Shown here piece after piece: positions 35,758 to 45,083 of a stretch of 64,000 bases of DNA (position 1 is its first letter; every line of letters starts with the position of its first letter). A program made the position numbers and the translations under genes. The DNA comes from Lutimonas saemankumensis. GTDB lineage: Bacteria > Bacteroidota > Bacteroidia > Flavobacteriales > Flavobacteriaceae. The notes beneath the pieces were generated by a model, which made no database searches, was not told the DNA's origin, and saw only the letters and a list, made by a program, of their open reading frames with translations. The stretch is taken from assembly GCF_020171465.1 (NCBI RefSeq), contig NZ_JAIUZR010000003.1, positions 1,116,001 to 1,180,000 of the forward strand, in the 5' to 3' direction.

Positions 35758-38223
35758 ATGTCAAAATGGCTTAAAAAGAAGATGAGCAGATCAAAATTTA
35801 TAAACATTGACAATTTGTCACTTCAGAACATTTTGGATGAAGAAGCGGAATTGATTCCATTGATGACTCCGGAAGATGAGGAGGAAATGCGAAAAGAAGA
35901 TGTTCCGGAAGAATTACCCATTTTACCACTGAGAAATACGGTTCTTTTCCCCGGGGTTGTAATCCCTATAACGGCGGGCAGAGATCAATCCATCAAATTG
36001 ATAAAAGAAGCCAATAAGGGTGATAAAACTATTGGGGTAGTAGCTCAAAAGAATGAAGGAACTGAAAATCCGGGAATGGATGATATCTTTAAAGTAGGTA
36101 CCGTTGCTAGAATCCTGAAAATTTTAAAAATGCCTGATGGTAATACCATGGTAGTACTTCAGGGTAAAAAACGATTCGAAATCGACCGTCTGACACAGGA
36201 GAGGCCTTATTTAAAGGCTCTGGTAAAAGAAGTTGTAGAAGAAGTTCCTTCTGTAACGGATAGTGAATTCAAGGCGATCATAGATTCTATCAAAGATATT
36301 TCCCTGAGAATTATAAAGGAAAACCCGAACTTACCAACAGAAGCCTCTTTTGCGATTAAGAATATTCAAAGTAATTCCTTTTTGATCAATTTTGTTTCTT
36401 CAAATCTGAATCTGACACAAGAGGAAAAACAGGAACTCTTGAATATCAACAGCCTCAAGAGCAGAGCACTCGCCACCTTGAGAAAGATGAATAAAGAACT
36501 TCAACGCCTTGAACTCAGCAATGATATCCAGTCTAAGGTTCGTGAAGACATGGATCAACAACAACGGGAATATTATTTGCATCAACAAATGAAAACCATC
36601 CAGGAAGAGCTGGGTGGGGTTTCTCATGATGAGGAGATCGAAGAAATGAAGGAGCTGGCCAAGGGTAAAAAATGGAGCAAAGAAGTGGCCACCACATTTG
36701 AAAAGGAAATAGGCAGGTTGCAAAGAATGAATCCTCAGGTAGCGGAGTATTCAGTGCAGCGAAACTACCTCGACCTTTTACTTGAACTACCTTGGGAAGA
36801 ATATTCGACAGATCTGTTTGATTTGAAAAGAGCGCAAAAAATCCTTGACAGGGATCATTATGGGCTTGAAAAGGTTAAAAAAAGGATCATTGAACATTTA
36901 GCTGTATTAAAACTTAAAGGAGATATGAAATCTCCGATCATATGTTTGTATGGACCTCCGGGAGTCGGAAAAACCTCATTAGGCAAATCCGTTGCGGAAT
37001 CATTAGGTAGAAAATACGTAAGAATGTCATTGGGTGGATTACGAGATGAGGCCGAAATAAGGGGCCACAGGAAAACGTACATTGGTGCACTTCCGGGAAG
37101 GATCATTCAAAGTATTAAGAAAGCGGAAACCTCGAATCCGGTGTTTGTGCTTGATGAAATTGACAAACTGGGGTCAAGTCACAGTGGTGACCCTTCATCG
37201 GCAATGCTTGAAGTCCTGGATCCTGAGCAAAATGCTGAATTTTACGACAATTACCTTGAGGTTGGTTATGACCTTTCAAAAGTAATGTTCATTGCAACGG
37301 CCAACAGCTTGTCAACCATTCCATGGGCTTTAAGAGACAGAATGGAAATCATTAATGTGAGCGGATATACCGTGGAGGAAAAGGTTGAAATTGCGAAAAG
37401 ACATCTGCTTCCAAAATTACTGAAGGAACATGGTCTAAACAGTACTCATTTAAAAATAGCCAAAAAACAATTTGAAAAGGTAGTTACAGGTTATACGCGT
37501 GAATCCGGAGTTCGCGGGCTCGAAAAGAAATTGGCTCAAATAGTAAGGTTTGGCGCAAAGTCCATCGCCATGGAGGAGGAATACAATGTGAAAATCACTG
37601 ATGAGGATATTGAAAATATTCTTGGGCCTTCTCATCTTGAAAGAGATAAATATGAGAACAATGATATTGCAGGGGTGGTAACCGGCCTGGCCTGGACAAG
37701 TGTTGGCGGAGATATTCTTTTTATTGAATCCATTCTTTCAAAAGGAAAAGGAAATTTATCCATTACCGGTAATCTTGGCAAGGTTATGAAAGAATCGGCA
37801 ACGATAGCCCTGGAATACATTAAGGCTAATTTAGAGGAATTCGGAATCGAGTATGAAACTTTGATTAATAACAACATTCATATTCATGTTCCGGAAGGAG
37901 CTACACCGAAAGATGGCCCTAGTGCAGGGATTACAATGTTGACCTCACTTGTATCAACATTAACTCAACGTAAAGTGAAAGCCAAACTGGCGATGACAGG
38001 AGAGATTACTCTACGTGGTAAGGTCTTGCCTGTTGGGGGTATAAAAGAAAAAATACTGGCAGCGAAAAGGGCCAATATCAAGGAGATCATTTTATGCGAC
38101 GACAATCGTAAAGATATTGAAGAAATCAATCAGAAATATCTTAAAGGATTAACTTTTCACTATGTCAAAGAAATGAAAGAGGTTATAAATCTGGCCCTGC
38201 TTAAGCAAAAAGCGAAAAATTAG
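35758..38223 (+). CDS. lon: ATP-dependent protease Lon
   Basis: An 821-residue Lon protease. The N-terminal substrate domain starts with [19 protein letters not shown]. Walker A is GPPGVGKTS near residue 400, and Walker B is [11 protein letters not shown]. The catalytic Ser sits in PKDGPSAGI near residue 721, with the Lys about 43 residues later. It degrades misfolded and regulatory proteins in the cytosol. ATG 35782 (M-S-R-S-K-F) matches the usual flavobacterial N-terminus better than the first ATG at 35758, so the first eight residues are uncertain. The 257-base gap upstream holds no gene and no perfect TAnnTTTG. Confidence 0.96.
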   Translation: MSKWLKKKMSRSKFINIDNLSLQNILDEEAELIPLMTPEDEEEMRKEDVPEELPILPLRNTVLFPGVVIPITAGRDQSIKLIKEANKGDKTIGVVAQKNEGTENPGMDDIFKVGTVARILKILKMPDGNTMVVLQGKKRFEIDRLTQERPYLKALVKEVVEEVPSVTDSEFKAIIDSIKDISLRIIKENPNLPTEASFAIKNIQSNSFLINFVSSNLNLTQEEKQELLNINSLKSRALATLRKMNKELQRLELSNDIQSKVREDMDQQQREYYLHQQMKTIQEELGGVSHDEEIEEMKELAKGKKWSKEVATTFEKEIGRLQRMNPQVAEYSVQRNYLDLLLELPWEEYSTDLFDLKRAQKILDRDHYGLEKVKKRIIEHLAVLKLKGDMKSPIICLYGPPGVGKTSLGKSVAESLGRKYVRMSLGGLRDEAEIRGHRKTYIGALPGRIIQSIKKAETSNPVFVLDEIDKLGSSHSGDPSSAMLEVLDPEQNAEFYDNYLEVGYDLSKVMFIATANSLSTIPWALRDRMEIINVSGYTVEEKVEIAKRHLLPKLLKEHGLNSTHLKIAKKQFEKVVTGYTRESGVRGLEKKLAQIVRFGAKSIAMEEEYNVKITDEDIENILGPSHLERDKYENNDIAGVVTGLAWTSVGGDILFIESILSKGKGNLSITGNLGKVMKESATIALEYIKANLEEFGIEYETLINNNIHIHVPEGATPKDGPSAGITMLTSLVSTLTQRKVKAKLAMTGEITLRGKVLPVGGIKEKILAAKRANIKEIILCDDNRKDIEEINQKYLKGLTFHYVKEMKEVINLALLKQKAKN

Positions 38224-38255
38224 ATTCTAATAATCATAGATAAATTATCATATTC

Positions 38256-38286
38256 AAAGGGTTGTTTAATAAAACAACCCTTTTTT
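38256..38286 (+). terminator. Rho-independent terminator of lon
   Basis: GGGTTGTTT (38259-38267) pairs with AAACAACCC (38272-38280) around a 4-base loop, followed by TTTTTT (38281-38286). The flanking AAA and TTT extend the stem to 12 bp. It lies 36 bases after the lon stop. Confidence 0.85.
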
Positions 38287-38364
38287 GTGTGAAGATAGCT
38301 GTCAAAGTAATTTTTTGAACACATTTTACGCAACCTACTGTGTCATTTTTGTGAAATAAATTCC

Positions 38365-38372
38365 TACTTTTG
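38365..38372 (+). promoter_or_regulatory. Promoter -7 element of the BatA-like gene (TACTTTTG)
   Basis: Exact TAnnTTTG match, 19 bases before the ATG at 38392. Confidence 0.62.
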
Positions 38373-38391
38373 ACCAAAGTAATTCGGACTG

Positions 38392-40353
38392 ATGCAATTT
38401 AAACACCCAGAGATTTTATTTTTTTTATTGCTGCTCCTTATCCCCATTCTTATTCACCTTTTTCAGCTTCAAAAATTTCGAAAGGAATATTTTACTAATG
38501 TGAAATATCTTAAACAAATCGAATTGGAAACCAGGAAAAGTTCGAAACTAAAAAAACTACTGATATTGATATGCCGAATGCTTGCCCTGGCCATGCTTGT
38601 TCTGGCATTCGCTCAACCCTATTTCACAGACAACACGAATAGGCTCAATAGAGAAACCTTGCTTTATCTTGATAATTCTTTGAGCCTCCAGGCAAAAAGT
38701 AACGGTGATATTGAAGAGTTTCAGATGGCCAAGAACAGGCTCATAGACAGAATTACTTCTTTTGGTGAAAACATCTCTTTAATAACCAATGACGAGTCCT
38801 ATGAGGATCTCAGCCCAAAGGAACTCGAAAAAACACTGATAGAACTAAAATTACACCCCATAAAAAAAGAGTTAAATCAAATTTTAAATCAAATCAATTT
38901 CCATATAGCGAGAAATGAAAATATTTTATATGAAGTTTATTTAATTTCTGATTTTCAAAAAATTAACGGCTACCCTGACAGTGCATTAATTGATGGTAAT
39001 CAACAATACAATTTTGTTGACCTTTCCGGAATTAATAAGATGAACTTATCCGTTGACAGTGTCTGGATTGAACCCGGGCCTTCAGATCAAATCACAATTA
39101 AATCAAGGCTCAAAAGCTGGCAAAACCAATCAGTGAATCTGGCTGTTTCCTTGCATTTAGGTGAAGAGTTGTTTGGGAAAGCCAATGTAGACATTGAAGA
39201 AAATTCAACGATTGAGATCGAATTTAAGGTTCCGGAAAATAAAGTTAATTCAGGAAAAGTAAGTATCAACGACCACCGTATCAATTTCGATAATGAACTC
39301 TATTTTGTTATTCCTGAAAAAATAAAGACAAAGGTCATGCTCATTGGTAAACCAGCACCTTTTATTCAAAGAATATACAATAGAAAGGAGTTTGAACTCA
39401 TAAGCAGCAGCTTATCCGATCTCGATCAAAGTAAAATTCTGGACCAGAACCTAATCATTCTGAATGAGCTGGAATCAATTTCTCGCCCCCTTGTACAAAG
39501 TCTTAAAAGTTTTGCAAGAACAAAAGGAAACTTAGTGATCATTCCATCTGATGACATTGATTTCATTGCATATAACCACCTGTTTGAATCTCTGGGTATG
39601 GGGAAAATTCTAAGTGCTTTTGAAAATGAAAAAATTTTAAACCGGATAAACTATGATCATCCGTTTTTTAAAAATGTATTTGAGGAGCGTGTTTATAATT
39701 TTCAATACCCGATCTTGAAAAACGGCTATATTACGGATCTAAAAGGATCTTCCCCACTGTTGCAATTTAGCGATTTCAATGTATTTGCCTCTGAGTATAA
39801 TTATTTTAATCAAAAAATTTACTGGCTTTCTTCACCCCTTTCCACAGTCAATAATACTTTTACAGAGTCTCCCCTCATAGTACCTCTTTTTTATAATTTC
39901 TCCATAAATCAACAGGATTCCAGATCATTGTTTTACACTATTGGACAACCAAGCGAATTTGCTGTTGAATTCAGCTATTCAGGAGACGAAATCATTAAAA
40001 TGGTTCGGGATGATAATGAATTCATACCCCTGCAATCAAAGTCAGGAGACATGATACGATTTTCAACCGAGCAGTACCCTCAGGTTCAAGGTATTTACAG
40101 TCTTGTCTCAGGAAATACTGAGCTTAAAAAAATGGCCTATAATTATGATCGTAAAGAGAGCGATATGAATTTTAACCCTATGGAGGAATTCGTTTCCAAA
40201 CATGCCAATATCAAACTTTACGACGGTTTTAATAAGGATTTAGAGGACCGAATTGAAAGGGATAATAATAAAAAATTGTGGCAATTATTTATTATTTTTG
40301 CTTTGGTTTTTTTAAGCTTGGAAATACTTCTCCAAAAATTTTTAAAAAACTGA
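38392..40353 (+). CDS. BatA-domain membrane protein with VWA-like and aerotolerance-type fold
   Basis: A 653-residue protein. The N-terminal MQFKHPEILFFLLLLLIPILIHLFQLQKFR followed by a second helix (about 57-77, ILICRMLALAMLVLAFAQPYF) is the BatA N-terminal module. A VWA-like region starts with TLLYLDNSLSLQAK. Long beta-rich segments follow, and a C-terminal membrane helix lies at about 634-650. The domain is found in aerotolerance operons and in membrane complexes, but no MoxR ATPase, BatB or BatD gene is adjacent. The function is unknown. Confidence 0.82.
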   Translation: MQFKHPEILFFLLLLLIPILIHLFQLQKFRKEYFTNVKYLKQIELETRKSSKLKKLLILICRMLALAMLVLAFAQPYFTDNTNRLNRETLLYLDNSLSLQAKSNGDIEEFQMAKNRLIDRITSFGENISLITNDESYEDLSPKELEKTLIELKLHPIKKELNQILNQINFHIARNENILYEVYLISDFQKINGYPDSALIDGNQQYNFVDLSGINKMNLSVDSVWIEPGPSDQITIKSRLKSWQNQSVNLAVSLHLGEELFGKANVDIEENSTIEIEFKVPENKVNSGKVSINDHRINFDNELYFVIPEKIKTKVMLIGKPAPFIQRIYNRKEFELISSSLSDLDQSKILDQNLIILNELESISRPLVQSLKSFARTKGNLVIIPSDDIDFIAYNHLFESLGMGKILSAFENEKILNRINYDHPFFKNVFEERVYNFQYPILKNGYITDLKGSSPLLQFSDFNVFASEYNYFNQKIYWLSSPLSTVNNTFTESPLIVPLFYNFSINQQDSRSLFYTIGQPSEFAVEFSYSGDEIIKMVRDDNEFIPLQSKSGDMIRFSTEQYPQVQGIYSLVSGNTELKKMAYNYDRKESDMNFNPMEEFVSKHANIKLYDGFNKDLEDRIERDNNKKLWQLFIIFALVFLSLEILLQKFLKN

Positions 40354-40387
40354 AACTTTAGGTGAGTAGCATCAAAACAGGAAATAA

Positions 40388-41644
40388 ATGAACATACTTC
40401 TTAGATCTGCAAAGATCATCGACAAAAACTCAAAGTATCACAATAAGAAAATGGATATTTTGATCAAAAATGGTATGATCTCCGAAATTGGAAAAACACT
40501 GGAAGGACCTAAAAACTGCCGAGAAATAAATCTTAAAAACCTGCATGTTTCCATGGGTTGGTTCGATAGCAGTGTTTCTTTGGGAGAGCCAGGCTTTGAG
40601 GAAAGAGAGAACATAGAGCACGGACTTGAAGTAGCTGCGAAATCGGGTTTTACAAGGGTTGCTGTCAACCCAAATACAAATCCTTTAATTGATAACAAAT
40701 CTGCTGTTGAGTTTCTTATTCAAAAAGCAAAGGACTCGGCCGTTGACCTTCATCCCATTGCCAATTTGACTCAGGGAGCCCTGGGAAGAGAAATGGCTGA
40801 ACTTTATGATATGAAGAATTCAGGAGCCATTGCATTTGGAGATTATAATAAATCCATAGAAAACGCAAACCTGCTCAAAATAGCCCTTTTGTATGTTCAA
40901 AATTTTGATGGAATTGTAATGAGTTTTCCACAGGACGAGGGTATTGGAAAGCACGGATTTGTAAATGAAAGTGAAAATACAACAAGACTCGGGCTTAATT
41001 CCATTCCAAATCTTTCGGAGGAACTGCAAATTACAAGAGACCTTTCGCTACTTGAATATACAGGTGGAAAACTACATATTCCTACCATATCAACTCATAA
41101 AGGAGTTCAGCTTGTGAAAGAAGCCAAGAAAAAAGGACTGGATGTTACCTGCAGCGTTACGGCCCATCATCTTTATCTTACCGATGAAGAGCTAAGTTCT
41201 TTTGACACAAACTATAAGGTAAACCCGCCATTAAGGGCAACAAAGGACACTAAAGCCCTTATTAAAGGGATCAAGGAGGGTGTTGTTGATATGATTGTAA
41301 GCGACCACAATCCGATCGATATTGAGAATAAAAATGTGGAATTTGAAAATGCTCATTTCGGTACGATTGGAATGGAATCGTTATTCGGCAGTGTTGGTTC
41401 AATAATTGATCTTGAGGACGCCATTGTTTGCCTCACTGAAAATCCAAGAAAAAGGTTCGATCTTCCTGTAGGAATTATTGAGGAAGACAACAAGGCTGAA
41501 CTTACCCTGTTTGACCCGGAAATCGATTATATCTTTGAAGAAAAAAATATCCTTTCAAAGTCCAAGAATTCGGCGTTTTTAGGAAAACAGCTCAAAGGTA
41601 GGGCCTATGGAATAATTGCGAACAAGCAACTTATCTTATCATAA
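40388..41644 (+). CDS. Dihydroorotase-like protein lacking metal-binding histidines
   Basis: A 418-residue amidohydrolase fold homologous to the PyrC/DHOase type I family. GFEERENIEHGLEVAAKSGFT, TNPLIDN, AHHLYLTDEEL, and KVNPPLR are preserved. The metal-binding histidines are not: the HxH of HVHLREPG is SVSLGEPG, the H of IQHAED is F in MSFPQDE, and the H of HVAHVST is T in HIPTIST. The DHAPH Asp is kept (SDHNPI). This is likely a non-catalytic pseudo-DHOase, possibly a structural partner of aspartate carbamoyltransferase as in Pseudomonas PyrC'. The position next to a BatA-like gene gives no further hint. Confidence 0.85.
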   Translation: MNILLRSAKIIDKNSKYHNKKMDILIKNGMISEIGKTLEGPKNCREINLKNLHVSMGWFDSSVSLGEPGFEERENIEHGLEVAAKSGFTRVAVNPNTNPLIDNKSAVEFLIQKAKDSAVDLHPIANLTQGALGREMAELYDMKNSGAIAFGDYNKSIENANLLKIALLYVQNFDGIVMSFPQDEGIGKHGFVNESENTTRLGLNSIPNLSEELQITRDLSLLEYTGGKLHIPTISTHKGVQLVKEAKKKGLDVTCSVTAHHLYLTDEELSSFDTNYKVNPPLRATKDTKALIKGIKEGVVDMIVSDHNPIDIENKNVEFENAHFGTIGMESLFGSVGSIIDLEDAIVCLTENPRKRFDLPVGIIEEDNKAELTLFDPEIDYIFEEKNILSKSKNSAFLGKQLKGRAYGIIANKQLILS

Positions 41645-41682
41645 ACTTCGAATCGATCAATATAGTTTTTAAACTTATCACT

Positions 41683-42012
41683 ATGTATAATCAAACAGTT
41701 AAAGAAGGAAAAACAATGGCTATAATAAGTTACATCACAGTTATAGGAACTTTGATAGCGTTTATTATGAACCAGAATAAACACAATTATTTTGCCTCCT
41801 TTCACATTCGTCAGGCTCTGGGAATTTTTATCATGTGGCTGATTGTGAATTTCATTCAGCGCTATTCAGATTTTGGTTGGCTGAACACGATATTGGGTAT
41901 TGGGGTTTTTGTTTTATGGATTTTTGGGTTGCTGGGAGCGATTCAGGGCGAAGAAAAAAGAATTCCTTTATTTGGGGATCAGTTTCAGGAATGGTTTCGT
42001 AATATTGGATAA
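41683..42012 (+). CDS. Small multi-pass membrane protein (DUF4870/Tic20-like)
   Basis: A 109-residue protein with about three hydrophobic segments: MAIISYITVIGTLIAFIM, ALGIFIMWLIVNFI and TILGIGVFVLWIFGLLGAI. A conserved HNYFASFHIRQALG segment sits between helices 1 and 2, as in DUF4870/Tic20-like proteins of bacteria. It lies 38 bases after the pseudo-DHOase and 27 bases before an esterase gene. The function is unknown. Confidence 0.68.
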   Translation: MYNQTVKEGKTMAIISYITVIGTLIAFIMNQNKHNYFASFHIRQALGIFIMWLIVNFIQRYSDFGWLNTILGIGVFVLWIFGLLGAIQGEEKRIPLFGDQFQEWFRNIG

Positions 42013-42039
42013 TTAACCTTTTTTTGATTTACACCTTTT

Positions 42040-42699
42040 ATGCATACAAAATCCTTGGAATACCTAATACGAAGGCCAAAAATTGAAATTTCCAAACCAC
42101 CTTTATTGATCATGTTCCATGGCTATGGAAGCAATGAACAAGACCTTTTTTCATTTGCGGAGGAATTACCGGATGAATTGTTGATCATAAGCGCTCGAGC
42201 ACCTTTATCGATGGGTTTTGGAAGTTATGCCTGGTATACCATACATTTTGATGCTACAACGAGTGATAAATTTTCAGATCTTCCAGAGGCACGATCCGCC
42301 TTATCAACAATTGATCTATTTATTGAGGAACTTAAAGCTGAATATGAGATTAATGAAGAGAAAATTTTCCTTTTAGGATTCAGTCAAGGTACTATTCTCA
42401 GTATGGCTTATGCCTTAAACCATCCGGATAAAATCAAAAAAGTTATCGCATTAAGTGGTTATATTAATGAGGACCTGATTGAAAAGCCCTTTGAAAAAGA
42501 ACGATTTAAAGCTTTGGACTTTTTTGTTTCACATGGCACTGTGGATCAGGTGATACCTGTGGAATGGGCCAGAAAAACAGAACCATTTCTCAACAAATTA
42601 AAGATTAAGAATGAGTATCACGAATATCCGGTGGGCCATGGTGTGGCCCCGCAGAACTTCTTCGATCTTCAGCGCTGGATAAAAGAGAGATGTAAATAA
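42040..42699 (+). CDS. Phospholipase/carboxylesterase family alpha/beta hydrolase
   Basis: A 219-residue protein. LLIMFHGYGSNEQDLF is the oxyanion block, and GFSQGTILSM near residue 115 the nucleophile elbow. SHGTVDQVIPVEWA holds the acid (Asp, about 168), and YPVGHGVAPQN the catalytic His (about 201). It resembles bacterial carboxylesterases and acyl-protein thioesterases. The substrate is unknown. It precedes the C40 peptidase gene by 10 bases, so they may be co-transcribed. Confidence 0.88.
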   Translation: MHTKSLEYLIRRPKIEISKPPLLIMFHGYGSNEQDLFSFAEELPDELLIISARAPLSMGFGSYAWYTIHFDATTSDKFSDLPEARSALSTIDLFIEELKAEYEINEEKIFLLGFSQGTILSMAYALNHPDKIKKVIALSGYINEDLIEKPFEKERFKALDFFVSHGTVDQVIPVEWARKTEPFLNKLKIKNEYHEYPVGHGVAPQNFFDLQRWIKERCK

Positions 42700-42709
42700 T
42701 CATACAAAA

Positions 42710-43921
42710 ATGTGTAAAAAAATCCTTCCCTTAATTCTATGTAGTTTTTTTCTGGTTGTATTTTCCTGTGCTGAAACCTACAATAAAGATTTAATAGTTT
42801 TAAACAATATCAATGACAGTCTTAAAACGGTTTATGCTCCCGATAAGAGAGTTGCACGATTTGATATTGGAATTCATTTAAAAAACAATAAGCTTATTCT
42901 TGAAGGAGAATCTGATCAACCGCAGGCTGTAGAGGTTTTAGTAGATATGGCTCAAAATCTGGGGTCCGATGTAGAAAATAAAATTAATGTATTGCCAGAC
43001 AGCACTGTAGGGAAATTTCAATATGCCATTGTAAATAACTCCGTTGCCAATATCAGATCAAAGCCAAAACATTCAGCTGAACTCGCTACACAGGCGGTTT
43101 TAGGAACTGAACTTAAAGTGCTAAAAATTAAGGGCGACTTTTATCTGGTTCAAACCCCGGATGGCTATATCTCATGGGTGGACCACGGAGGTGTCAAACT
43201 GATGACCCCGGAGGAATTGGAAGTTTGGCACGAGGCTGAAAAGATCATATTTACAAAATCGTATGGCAACGTTTATAAAAACGAAATGAGTGAATTTGAA
43301 AAAGTCGGGGACATCGTCTTGGGGAGCCAGCTTGCAGTACTAAAAGAATTTGAGGGTAGTTTTAAGGTCCTCTACCCTGACCAGAGAACAGGATATGTAA
43401 AAAAATCCGAATGTTTCCTATTCAACAACTGGATTAATGAAGTACAACCTTCGGGGGACCTTCTTGAGCTATACGCCAGAGAACTCGTTGGGGTTCCTTA
43501 TTTATGGGGAGGAACCTCCTCAAAAGGAATGGACTGCAGCGGTTTCACCAAAACCGTTTATCTTATGAACGGATTTATTATTCCAAGAGATGCCTCACAG
43601 CAAATTATGGCCGGAAATGATATAGATCCCAAACTGGATATGAGTGAACTTAAAAAAGGTGACCTTATGTTTTTTGGAAAAAAAGCTACAGACAGCACGA
43701 GGCAAAGGGTAACTCATGTGGGTATCTGGCTGGGCAATGAAAAAGGTGAATTCATTCATGCTTCCGGAAAAGTCAAAATTGGATCAATCAAGCCGGAGTC
43801 AGAATATTATGATGCTTTTAACAAGAACAGATATCTTGGAAGCAGAAGGTATCTGGATGCAGAAGATCCCTTGATCATGGACCTAAAAAAAGTCAGCATG
43901 ATAAGCAAATTAAAATCTTGA
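42710..43921 (+). CDS. SH3-domain C40 (NlpC/P60) peptidoglycan hydrolase, lipoprotein
   Basis: A 403-residue protein with a lipobox (FLVVFSC, Cys about 20). A BON-like or linker region precedes two SH3b domains (NSVANIRSKPKHSAELATQ about 112-130 and a second near 175-240). The C-terminal NlpC/P60 domain has the catalytic Cys in KGMDCSGFTK (about 276), His in THVGIWLG (about 337), and a third polar residue in FIHASGKVKIG. It should cleave peptide stems in the periplasm. The last ~25 residues form an unconserved tail. Confidence 0.92.
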   Translation: MCKKILPLILCSFFLVVFSCAETYNKDLIVLNNINDSLKTVYAPDKRVARFDIGIHLKNNKLILEGESDQPQAVEVLVDMAQNLGSDVENKINVLPDSTVGKFQYAIVNNSVANIRSKPKHSAELATQAVLGTELKVLKIKGDFYLVQTPDGYISWVDHGGVKLMTPEELEVWHEAEKIIFTKSYGNVYKNEMSEFEKVGDIVLGSQLAVLKEFEGSFKVLYPDQRTGYVKKSECFLFNNWINEVQPSGDLLELYARELVGVPYLWGGTSSKGMDCSGFTKTVYLMNGFIIPRDASQQIMAGNDIDPKLDMSELKKGDLMFFGKKATDSTRQRVTHVGIWLGNEKGEFIHASGKVKIGSIKPESEYYDAFNKNRYLGSRRYLDAEDPLIMDLKKVSMISKLKS

Positions 43922-43962
43922 TCATAAGTATTTACATCAGATAAAAAACCTGTCAATCAGAA

Positions 43963-44979
43963 TTAATTCCACTCCCATCCAAAAGATGTTGTAAATACAT
44001 AATCGCTGTCGGAAGCATCTTCAACAGGCTTGTTATCATAATTATAGTTAAGTCCTAATCGAATATAAAAATCAAGCGGAAGGTCATACTTCATGTCAAA
44101 ATTGAAATCAACTCTGTACCGACCACTCTGAGAAAAGCTTGGATAAAGTGCCGCGTTGGTTTGAACACTTAAATCTCCAATAGCGTATTTATTAAATCCA
44201 AGGGCCAGGAAACCTTCCGTACTATTCCTGTCAGGAGTATCATTCGAAAAATTCTCTGTAGTATAAGCGAGACCCGCCTTTGCAGAGAAAAACATGGAAT
44301 TGTTCCTTATAAAATAATAACCTCCACCAAACTGATAGGTTGATCTAAGATCCAGCAATTGTTCATCATTCGACAGGTAAATCGCGTTGGCCTGCAGGAA
44401 CCAGTCATGTGGTAAATAATATTCTCCTCCTAACTGGGCATCCATCCGATTAATATCAGCGGCCCCGTCCTGACGACTGATTACAGTTTTGTAATAACCC
44501 CTGGCCCTCCATTTATAGGCCAGATATGTAGCATCAATATTGGAGGTTACCTGTCTGAAATTGTTCGCTTTCGTTATATTAATCCCCAAATCGATATCAA
44601 CAGTAAGTCGAGAGAAAAAACCGCTTCCAATAGGCTCAATAAAAACGATTTCATCTAACGCATATTCCGTCTCTACTCCTTCCGCCATTACCTTAACAGT
44701 CTTTTCCTTACCGTCAACGCTTTGAATATCTGAAGTAAATCGATCACCATCTTCAACTGAAATAATAAACTGTCCTGAACTATAGATCTCTAAGACTTCA
44801 CCCCATTTAATTTTAAAATCAGAATCATCGTATGAGGTGCTGAAGGTTAGTATACTGAAATCCATTTTTTCTATGGACCCTACCAGAACATCGTTATTTG
44901 ACAATTTAATGGAATCCTTTTGGCTAAAAACCAGGGATGTGACGAAAAATAATAAAATGAAGGGTAAGTATTTGGTCAT
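43963..44979 (-). CDS. DUF481 family outer-membrane-associated protein
   Basis: A 338-residue exported protein (signal: LPFILLFFVTSLVFSQ). Residues 25-115 form a small beta domain with LSNNDVLVGSIEKMDFSILTFST and repeated valine-rich strands. The C-terminal ~220 residues (from LTVDIDLGINITKA) are amphipathic beta strands ending with FGWEW-type aromatic residues, as in the DUF481 beta-barrel. TTG 44997 would extend it by six residues, but ATG 44979 gives a clean signal peptide. The function is unknown. Confidence 0.85.
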   Translation of the reverse strand: MTKYLPFILLFFVTSLVFSQKDSIKLSNNDVLVGSIEKMDFSILTFSTSYDDSDFKIKWGEVLEIYSSGQFIISVEDGDRFTSDIQSVDGKEKTVKVMAEGVETEYALDEIVFIEPIGSGFFSRLTVDIDLGINITKANNFRQVTSNIDATYLAYKWRARGYYKTVISRQDGAADINRMDAQLGGEYYLPHDWFLQANAIYLSNDEQLLDLRSTYQFGGGYYFIRNNSMFFSAKAGLAYTTENFSNDTPDRNSTEGFLALGFNKYAIGDLSVQTNAALYPSFSQSGRYRVDFNFDMKYDLPLDFYIRLGLNYNYDNKPVEDASDSDYVFTTSFGWEWN

Positions 44980-44998
44980 AACTAAGGGGATTTTCAAA

Positions 44999-45006
44999 CA
45001 AATATA
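44999..45006 (-). promoter_or_regulatory. Promoter -7 element of the DUF481 gene
   Basis: TATATTTG on the minus strand, an exact TAnnTTTG match 20 bases before the ATG at 44979. Confidence 0.6.
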
Positions 45007-45083
45007 TCAAAAAAATCTAAGCGATTTGAATGTACCAAATATGTAATTAATACTTATTCTCAAGCAATTGTGTTTTCTTGACC

